Program-made: the position numbers and the translations under genes
Origin: Deltaproteobacteria bacterium
GTDB lineage: Bacteria > Desulfobacterota > DSM-4660 > Desulfatiglandales > HGW-15
Assembly: GCA_019313825.1 (NCBI GenBank)
Contig: JAFDAM010000014.1
Span: forward strand, 1 to 37,726
Reading direction: 5' to 3'
Length of the DNA: 37,726 nt
The notes under the pieces: generated by a model
Told to the model about the DNA's origin: nothing
What the model saw: only the letters and a program-made list of their open reading frames with translations
Databases searched by the model: none
In this document: positions 32,560 through 37,726 of the stretch, in pieces
Layout: each line of letters begins with the position of its first letter
How positions within the stretch are numbered: the first letter of the stretch is position 1

Positions 32560-32597
32560 AAAAAACCAACCTGTATTACCCAGGTTGGTTTTTTTAT
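32560..32597. terminator. Strong bidirectional terminator between the regulator gene and era
   Basis: AACCAACCTG (32564-32573) pairs perfectly with CAGGTTGGTT (32581-32590) around a 7-base loop, with an A tract on the left and seven T on the right. It serves the convergent plus-strand two-component genes and minus-strand era. Confidence 0.9.
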
Positions 32598-33506
32598 CTA
32601 ATAACCCAATCTCCGCAAGGCCTTTGTATCCTTACTCCAGTTCTTCTCCACCCGGGCCACAAGGTCCAGATAGATATGGGTCCCGAACATCTTTTCCAGG
32701 TCCAGTCTTGCAGCCCTTCCTATTGCCTTGATCATTTTCCCCTTATGGCCGATAATAATCGCCTTCTGAGAATCTGACTCAACGTGAATACGAGCATAGA
32801 TGGACAGGAGATCCTTCTCAGGGATCTCTTCTATTTTTTCCACAGACACAGCAGAGGAATAGGGAAGTTCGCGTCTGGTATGGAAGTATATCTTTTCACG
32901 TATGATCTCGGATACAAGAAAAGACTCAGACTGGTCTGTCTTCATATCTCTCGGAAAGAATTCCGGACCCGGCCTAAGCCTTGCTTTGAGCTCTTCAATG
33001 ACCCTGTCTGTCCCATCTCCCTTTAAGGCAGATATGGGGATTACTGCATCAAAAGGATATCGTTGGCAGTATGCCTCTATTATGGGCAATAGGTTCTCTT
33101 TAGGTCCTGTATCGGTCTTATTTATAATCAGGAGAGTTGGTTTTTTAGTCTTTTTTACATTTTTCAATATCAATGATATCTCGGGATCATCCGGACGGGG
33201 CATCTCTATCACGACCATAATGATATCCACCTCATAAAAGGCCTCCTGAGCAGAAGCCACCATGCTTTTATGAAGAGGGGTGCTGGTCTTGTGAATGCCG
33301 GGAGTATCCATGAAGGCCATCTGATAACCTTCCCCATGGTAGATCCCGAGTATGCGATTCCGGGTGGTCTGGGGCTTTGGGCTTACAATAGCCACCTTTG
33401 TGCCCAATAATCGGTTCAATAGCGTGGATTTACCCACATTCGGTGGGCCTATGATCGCTATGAAACAGGACAAATAATCTGCTTTTTCAGAATCTGTTAG
33501 GTCCAT
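32598..33506 (-). CDS. era: GTPase Era
   Basis: Ras-like GTPase that binds the 3' end of 16S rRNA and checks 30S assembly. GTPase motifs: G1 GPPNVGKST, the switch region SPKPQTTRNRI, G3 DTPG, G4 NKTD and G5 SAL. The C-terminal KH domain has IIIGHKGKMIKAIG and the final EKNWSKDTKALRRLGY. The 302-residue length is standard. It belongs with rnc, as in many bacteria, but here a radical SAM gene and a ~300-bp repeat-bearing spacer lie between them. Confidence 0.97.
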   Translation of the reverse strand: MDLTDSEKADYLSCFIAIIGPPNVGKSTLLNRLLGTKVAIVSPKPQTTRNRILGIYHGEGYQMAFMDTPGIHKTSTPLHKSMVASAQEAFYEVDIIMVVIEMPRPDDPEISLILKNVKKTKKPTLLIINKTDTGPKENLLPIIEAYCQRYPFDAVIPISALKGDGTDRVIEELKARLRPGPEFFPRDMKTDQSESFLVSEIIREKIYFHTRRELPYSSAVSVEKIEEIPEKDLLSIYARIHVESDSQKAIIIGHKGKMIKAIGRAARLDLEKMFGTHIYLDLVARVEKNWSKDTKALRRLGY

Positions 33507-33566
33507 GGTAACCGTTCACGGGTTCAAAGGTTCAAGATTAGTAAAGAATCCACGCCCCTCGAAGAT

Positions 33567-33586
33567 TCCCGCCAAATTTGGCGGGA
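33567..33586. repeat. Perfect 20-bp palindrome TCCCGCCAAATTTGGCGGGA
   Basis: A perfectly self-complementary hairpin in the spacer between era and the upstream radical SAM gene. There is no T tract, so a terminator is unlikely. It may be an extragenic palindrome or an operator. Confidence 0.6.
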
Positions 33587-33631
33587 GAAGGACTTGGCTT
33601 TGTTTGCACCTAAAAGGGTGTACCAACCCCA

Positions 33632-33820
33632 GGAGGCGATGGCTGTCTCTTCAAGAGGATATCTTTTTAAAGATTCCACTTGACTCTGCAGTGGACAAAT
33701 ATTTGGGTTTTATGCCTCTGAATCCCTTGGAATCTGCAACTGACTTGGCAAAGCCCAAATATTTGGCCACTTCCTCAAAAGGTAGTAGATATCGTCTTGA
33801 AGAGATAGTCATTGCCGGAT
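33632..33820. repeat. Imperfect palindromic repeat (MITE-like), copy 2
   Basis: Inverted relative to copy 1 (27679-27866) and about 90% identical over ~188 bp, including both termini. Its right end runs into the 3' end of the radical SAM gene and supplies that gene's TGA stop (33809-33811). One base more than copy 1 near the left end shifts the peptide frame, which argues against strong coding constraint. Confidence 0.85.
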
Positions 33821-34867
33821 AGATTCGAAATTAATTACGTCAACCCTTACCTGCCCTGAGGGTACGGAATCATCGGGTTTGATATGCACTATCTTTGCCC
33901 CGGTTTTGGCCTCTATCAAACGGAGTCCGCGATTTTTATAACCCCTTATTACCGAGACCTCTCTGCTGGGGGCCCTTAGACCTATCTTTGAGGCCTGGCC
34001 CGGTTTTAAAAGATAGGGCTCTATCATTTTTTGATGGATACTCGAACGAACCAGGAAGCCGAAAGATTTGTGCCAGGGACCAGCTACTATCTGACCTTCC
34101 TGAAGCAGGGAAGGCGAGGACATTAGTCCTATCCTTATTACTCGTATTCCTTTGCTCTCCAGGCGAATACAGCTCTCCTGACATATCCTTATGGCCTCTT
34201 CAAGCGTCAAGGGCTCATACTTTTTGTCATGATACCATCTGGCCAACTCTGTCCCGTTTATAACAATAGCCGGGTATAGTCGCGCTATATCAGGTCTAAG
34301 CCTTATGACCTCCTCTATGGTCCTATCAAATATCTCCTGTGAGTCCCCGGGCAGCCCAGGCATCAGCTGGATCCCCACCTTGAAACCGTGCCGCTTCAAC
34401 AGATTAACAGATTCAAAAGTGTCCCGGACCGTGTGTCCACGCTGAGAAAGTCTCAGGACCTCATCATCCATGGACTGTACGCCCAATTCAACAGTCGAAA
34501 CTCCGAAGCCCTTTATAAGATCAAGTCGTTTATCATCGATCTCATCCGGCCGTGTGGATACCCTGATGGACCCGAAAAATCCTTGTCTTAAATACGGATT
34601 CACTGCCTCCAGTAGCTCTGTCATCCTGTTAATGGACAGACTTGTGAAAGTTCCGCCATAAAAGGCAACCTCCCTCTCCCTGCAGGAATCAAATCGGGGG
34701 GACTTTATGGCCTGATCAATGGTCTCTTTTACATATCGTCCGTTTACAGCCCGGTTCGATTGTGCGGTTATCTTCTCCTGCTGACAGAAGATACACCGAC
34801 GGGGGCAGCCCATATTTGGGATAAATATAGGGACGATTAGAGGTCTTTCGGTTCTCCTGACAGACAA
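33809..34867 (-). CDS. Elp3-like radical SAM protein
   Basis: 352 residues. The N-terminal CPRRCIFC (C21, C25, C28) is the radical SAM cluster motif, preceded by PLIVPIFIPNMG as in bacterial Elp3/YhcC-type proteins. VAFYGGTFTSLSI and STVELGVQSMDDEVLRLSQRGH are typical of the HemN/Elp3 group. The exact reaction is unknown; tRNA-related chemistry is often suggested for this group. The start is TTG, giving a 31-bp overlap with rnc. The last residues and the stop codon come from palindromic repeat copy 2, so the original C-terminus may have been altered. Confidence 0.88.
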   Translation of the reverse strand: MSVRRTERPLIVPIFIPNMGCPRRCIFCQQEKITAQSNRAVNGRYVKETIDQAIKSPRFDSCREREVAFYGGTFTSLSINRMTELLEAVNPYLRQGFFGSIRVSTRPDEIDDKRLDLIKGFGVSTVELGVQSMDDEVLRLSQRGHTVRDTFESVNLLKRHGFKVGIQLMPGLPGDSQEIFDRTIEEVIRLRPDIARLYPAIVINGTELARWYHDKKYEPLTLEEAIRICQESCIRLESKGIRVIRIGLMSSPSLLQEGQIVAGPWHKSFGFLVRSSIHQKMIEPYLLKPGQASKIGLRAPSREVSVIRGYKNRGLRLIEAKTGAKIVHIKPDDSVPSGQVRVDVINFESIRQ

Positions 34868-35565
34868 TGGAATGCCTCCCTTGCGGCCTTCTGTTCAGCC
34901 TCCTTTTTGCTCTTGCCATCTCCCTCGGCAATCAATTTCCCATTAAGGTATATTACCACCCTGAAGGTCTTATCGTGAGCAGGACCGCTCTCCTTTATCA
35001 ACCGATATTCAGGTCGGATTTTGTGTGCATCCTGGGTATATTCCTGGAGCATGCTTTTATGATCATTATTCACATTCCCCGAGTCAATATCGTCAAGCAG
35101 TGGAAGGAACAATCCGCGAATAATCGATAGCGCCCTGTCAAATCCAGCGTCGAGGTACACGGCGCCTAACAGCGCCTCCATTGTATTGGCAAGGATGGAA
35201 GGCTTTTTCCTGCCATGGGTATGTTCCTCCCCCCTGCCCAGGAGTATAAAATCCCCCAATCCCAGCCCTTTGGCCAACTGGCATAGGCCTTTTTCATTTA
35301 CTACTGCCGCCCTGTACTTTGACAGATCGCCCTCTTTTGCATCCAGGAAAAGGTCCATAAAGATATGGCTTATTGCGAGATCAAGCACGGCATCACCAAG
35401 GAATTCAAGCCTCTCATTGTCTCTAAGGTCCAAATTTCCACGCTCATTAACATAGGAAGAGTGCCGGAAGGCCTCTGCCAGAAGATCCGGCTTTTGGAAT
35501 CTATAGCCGAGTCTCTTACTCAATTCATCTATATCTTTAATCGCTTGCATCGGATCTCTTTTCAT
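34837..35565 (-). CDS. rnc: Ribonuclease III
   Basis: Double-strand-specific endoribonuclease processing rRNA and mRNA. The signature ERLEFLGDAVLDLAIS, with the metal-binding acidic residues, is followed by helices up to NTMEALLGAVYLDAG (second acidic site). A C-terminal dsRNA-binding domain has DHKSMLQEYTQD, the KTFRVVIYLNGKLIAEG strand pair and KSKKEAEQKAAREAF. About 242 residues, a normal length. The ATG at 35565 is chosen; a TTG two codons earlier is possible. It heads the rnc-radSAM-(repeat)-era run. Confidence 0.97.
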   Translation of the reverse strand: MKRDPMQAIKDIDELSKRLGYRFQKPDLLAEAFRHSSYVNERGNLDLRDNERLEFLGDAVLDLAISHIFMDLFLDAKEGDLSKYRAAVVNEKGLCQLAKGLGLGDFILLGRGEEHTHGRKKPSILANTMEALLGAVYLDAGFDRALSIIRGLFLPLLDDIDSGNVNNDHKSMLQEYTQDAHKIRPEYRLIKESGPAHDKTFRVVIYLNGKLIAEGDGKSKKEAEQKAAREAFHCLSGEPKDL

Positions 35566-35731
35566 GGACAATCCATTAAAACAGGGGAATAGAGGGTGAA
35601 TATCAAAAAGAAAAGGTGGAACAGTAACGTTTGCCCCAATAAAATATACAGAATATTCAATAACTTACTTGCAACAAAACAGTCCAAATCAAAAATCTCG
35701 ATTTAATATAGTATTTAATATATATAAACCT

Positions 35732-35760
35732 TTGATCGTTTCCGACCGATTATATATAAG
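35732..35760 (+). promoter_or_regulatory. Predicted sigma70-type promoter for pyrR
   Basis: TTGATC (35732-35737), a 17-bp spacer and TATAAG (35755-35760), in an AT-rich region about 100 bp before the pyrR start. The leader has no terminator/antiterminator pair that I can recognise. Confidence 0.5.
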
Positions 35761-35860
35761 GGCCAAGGTTGTTTTAAGTCAAGAAAAACTGCTGATTTTT
35801 CTTTGATTTTTATATATTAATATGATACATATACAATTTTTTTATTCAAGCAGGATCTTA

Positions 35861-36418
35861 ATGAGCGGTACGAGTATGTCTATTATATTTAAAAGTCAGG
35901 ATATTGATGACATCATCCAGAGAATAGCCAGAGAAGTTGTTAAGAAAAACAGCTCCATGGAAGACGTTATTCTTGTTGGGATAAGGACTGGAGGGGCCTT
36001 CCTGGCAAAACGGCTTCAAGAGGCCATAGCAGGGTTGGATGCCCCTGAACCGCCAACAGGGGTTCTGGACATCACACTCTATCGTGACGATTGGACACGA
36101 ATAGGTCCCACACCAATTGTCGGCAAGACAGATCTACCTTTTTCCATAGATGATAAGGCTATCATCCTTGTGGACGATGTCCTCTTTACCGGAAGAACTG
36201 TTCGGGCTGCGATGGATGCCCTGATCGATTTCGGCCGCCCCAAGAAGATTGAACTGGCGATCCTGGTGGATCGGGGAGACAATGACAGAGAGTTGCCCAT
36301 AAAGGCCGATTATGTGGGGGGCGAGTGGAATACCGCTCCGGATGAGACCATTAACGTCTACCTAAAAGAGGCGGGGTATGAAGATCAGGTAATTATCGAG
36401 GGAAAAAGGGCCGCCTGA
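35861..36418 (+). CDS. pyrR: PyrR bifunctional regulator / uracil phosphoribosyltransferase
   Basis: 185 residues of the type I phosphoribosyltransferase fold. The PRPP-binding motif is VILVDDVLFTGRTVRAAMD. VGIRTGGAFLAKRL, DITLYRDDW and LVDRGDNDRELPIKADYVG are characteristic of PyrR. In Gram-positives PyrR binds pyr mRNA to control attenuation; all PyrR proteins also make UMP from uracil and PRPP to some degree. No pyr genes lie beside it here, so its regulatory role is open. The start at 35861 follows AGGA by five bases; an ATG at 35822 would add 13 unconserved residues. The next gene begins two bases after its stop. Confidence 0.94.
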   Translation: MSGTSMSIIFKSQDIDDIIQRIAREVVKKNSSMEDVILVGIRTGGAFLAKRLQEAIAGLDAPEPPTGVLDITLYRDDWTRIGPTPIVGKTDLPFSIDDKAIILVDDVLFTGRTVRAAMDALIDFGRPKKIELAILVDRGDNDRELPIKADYVGGEWNTAPDETINVYLKEAGYEDQVIIEGKRAA

Positions 36419-36420
36419 TA

Positions 36421-37611
36421 GTGGGTAAAAGGAAAAAAGTAAAAAAGAAAAAAACAAAAGTCTTGCCCTGGTTCTCTCCAGAGGAAGAGGGCCTCTTAAA
36501 TTCCTTTCTTGAAAACCTTAAAGACACCGACCTAACCAATATAAAAGATCAGATACCGAGCCCTCAGTTTGCCCAGGCCCTGTTGGAACGGGTTCCCTCT
36601 GATCCTGAAACCATTGATCTGATACTTGCAGTCCGGGATGCCTTTGACCAGAAAAACGTGCGGAAGGCTGTTAAAAAGACTATTTACAGACTTAGACAGA
36701 GAGGGATCTCCGTCCCTGAGATGGAATCCCGGAAAGCAATCCCTTCAATATTAAGGGCACCCGAAAGCGTTGAGCCTTCCGCATATCTTGGCCCCATCGA
36801 TGGAACAGGCAGTCGAGGGGTATTGATAATCATACCTCAGATCCCGAAAGGTGTTGACGTTGGGATTGGAGCAGTCAACTATGAAGAGGGGATCGTATAT
36901 TTTTTATATGGCAAATACAGCAAGAAACAGGCTAAAGAGGTCAACGACCTCTTTTTCGATCAATCCCGTAACGCCGTCGAGGCGTCCCTTTCTCATGCAG
37001 CCACCATTCTTGAAAAAGCATACAAGAAGGACGAAGGGGGGCTGGGAGAATCATCCGAAGGATATCTCCGATTAAGGCCATGGATACTGGATAATCTCTC
37101 TCTTCTCGATCACCCGGTTATTTATGATTTAATACCACCGCAAAGCATTTCTGAGGAGATCCTTACCGACTCTAAGCTCGACAAGCTCCTGGGACATGAG
37201 TTAATGGAGACATGGATCATTGATCCTGAGAGGATTGAGCCGACGATGGGTGAGATCTTAAAGGCGGAAGATAGTCCGATCCTTGTCTCTGAGGAACAAA
37301 AGACAAGCCGCATCAACGAGATAAAGGAGAAGACCATTGCCGAACTCTATCCCTATTCAAAACGTCAGCTTATGAAAGATTCATTGGAAGAGATGGCCTA
37401 TCTCTTTTACAAGCTTGATGATGAGGAATATGCCCGTCTGTGCCTGTTAGCCGCATCTTCCATGGATGAAAAAGACTCACCATTGAGAATCAACCCTTTC
37501 CTGAAAGCCCTGACAGAACGCAGCATTGATTATTATATGGGGATGACGGAAGAGATTGCAAAATCGGAAGAAAGGGAAGATGATCTCTCTCCGAGTATCA
37601 TTATACCCTAG
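36421..37611 (+). CDS. Unrecognised 396-residue protein co-transcribed with pyrR
   Basis: I do not recognise this family. It starts with GTG two bases after the pyrR stop, so it is probably translated by coupling. The first ~14 residues are very basic (KRKKVKKKKTK). A helical segment of about 90 residues follows, then a central beta-rich part with IPSILRAPESVEP, GVLIIIPQIPKGVDVGIGAVNYEEGIVYFLYGKYS, then an acidic helical C-terminus containing the segment EEMAYLFYKLDDEEYARLCLLAASS. The polybasic start suggests nucleic-acid or ribosome binding (inference). There is no signal peptide or membrane span. Confidence 0.85.
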   Translation: MGKRKKVKKKKTKVLPWFSPEEEGLLNSFLENLKDTDLTNIKDQIPSPQFAQALLERVPSDPETIDLILAVRDAFDQKNVRKAVKKTIYRLRQRGISVPEMESRKAIPSILRAPESVEPSAYLGPIDGTGSRGVLIIIPQIPKGVDVGIGAVNYEEGIVYFLYGKYSKKQAKEVNDLFFDQSRNAVEASLSHAATILEKAYKKDEGGLGESSEGYLRLRPWILDNLSLLDHPVIYDLIPPQSISEEILTDSKLDKLLGHELMETWIIDPERIEPTMGEILKAEDSPILVSEEQKTSRINEIKEKTIAELYPYSKRQLMKDSLEEMAYLFYKLDDEEYARLCLLAASSMDEKDSPLRINPFLKALTERSIDYYMGMTEEIAKSEEREDDLSPSIIIP

Positions 37612-37617
37612 CTAGTG

Positions 37618-37654
37618 TCCATCCAGAAACTAAAAATGGTCACTATTTAGTTTC
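37618..37654. repeat. Dispersed repeat (right copy) with hairpin
   Basis: TCCATCCAGAAAC (37618-37630) is the inverted copy of 357-369. It overlaps a perfect 9-bp inverted repeat, GAAACTAAA (37626-37634) / TTTAGTTTC (37646-37654), right after the stop of the last gene. Confidence 0.5.
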
Positions 37655-37726
37655 CAATTCTTCGCACCCTTCGGATGCTTAGTCCCACTGCTTCGCAGCG
37701 GGTTCCCAGTTTCAGAAATGAGCAAT

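Noticed and set aside
35572-35860. Possible PyrR-type attenuator in the leader of pyrR
   Set aside because: I could not find a terminator/antiterminator pair or a PyrR-binding loop in the leader.
1-37726. CRISPR arrays, rRNA and tRNA genes
   Set aside because: Looked for regularly spaced repeats, cloverleaf arms and rRNA-like sequence; none were seen. Short direct repeats such as AGTTCGAAAT occur only twice.

Overview
This window reads as chromosome from a Gram-negative, probably anaerobic bacterium of the Desulfobacterota (deltaproteobacterial) type. The grounds are a complete Tol-Pal locus with a lipoprotein-type CpoB/YbgF, a CobA-HemD fusion next to hemC, a sigma54-type two-component pair, a type-4 uracil-DNA glycosylase, and many short palindromic or dispersed repeats. 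The assignment is inference from gene content; there is no rRNA and I see no tRNA.

Layout. 1-310: 3' remnant of a nuclease/Ada-type zinc-ribbon gene. 372-2129 (-): ClC channel/transporter with CBS domains. 2193-7601 (-): tolQ-tolR-tolA/tonB-tolB-pal-cpoB in canonical order. 7696-7797 (-): remnant resembling the AIM24 family. 7874-11120 (-): ispD-hemC-cobA/hemD (isoprenoid precursor and tetrapyrrole synthesis). 11338-11982 (-): lysine/glutamate-rich protein with two Rho-N-like motifs and its own terminator. 12435-17305 (-): LysM/SPOR lipoprotein, coaBC, udg, nfeD and slipin, closely packed. 17873-22834 (+): an apparent catabolic operon with an SDR, two closely related MmgE/PrpD proteins, an opine-dehydrogenase-like enzyme and a decayed thioesterase-like fragment. 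22858-26064 (-): an AT-rich block of small acquired genes (alpha/beta hydrolase, HEAT-repeat protein, HAD phosphatase, VapBC, broken VOC gene) separated by structured spacers that look like integron attC sites. 26335-27627 (+): purD with its own near-consensus promoter. 27929-33506: a radical SAM protein (-), a histidine kinase and sigma54 response regulator pair (+) and era (-). This block is bracketed by two inverted copies of a ~188-bp imperfectly palindromic repeat. 33809-35565 (-): an Elp3-like radical SAM gene and rnc; together with era they would form an rnc-radSAM-era cluster split by repeat copy 2. 35861-37611 (+): pyrR and an unrecognised 396-residue protein.

How the genes work together. 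The Tol proteins form the envelope-spanning Tol-Pal machine. HemC and CobA-HemD supply uroporphyrinogen III and precorrin-2 for heme, siroheme and B12. Slipin and NfeD are a membrane protease/scaffold pair. RNase III and Era act in rRNA processing and 30S assembly. The SDR/PrpD/opine-dehydrogenase/PrpD cluster has no pathway I can name. It and the cassette-like block beside it are the least explained parts of the window.
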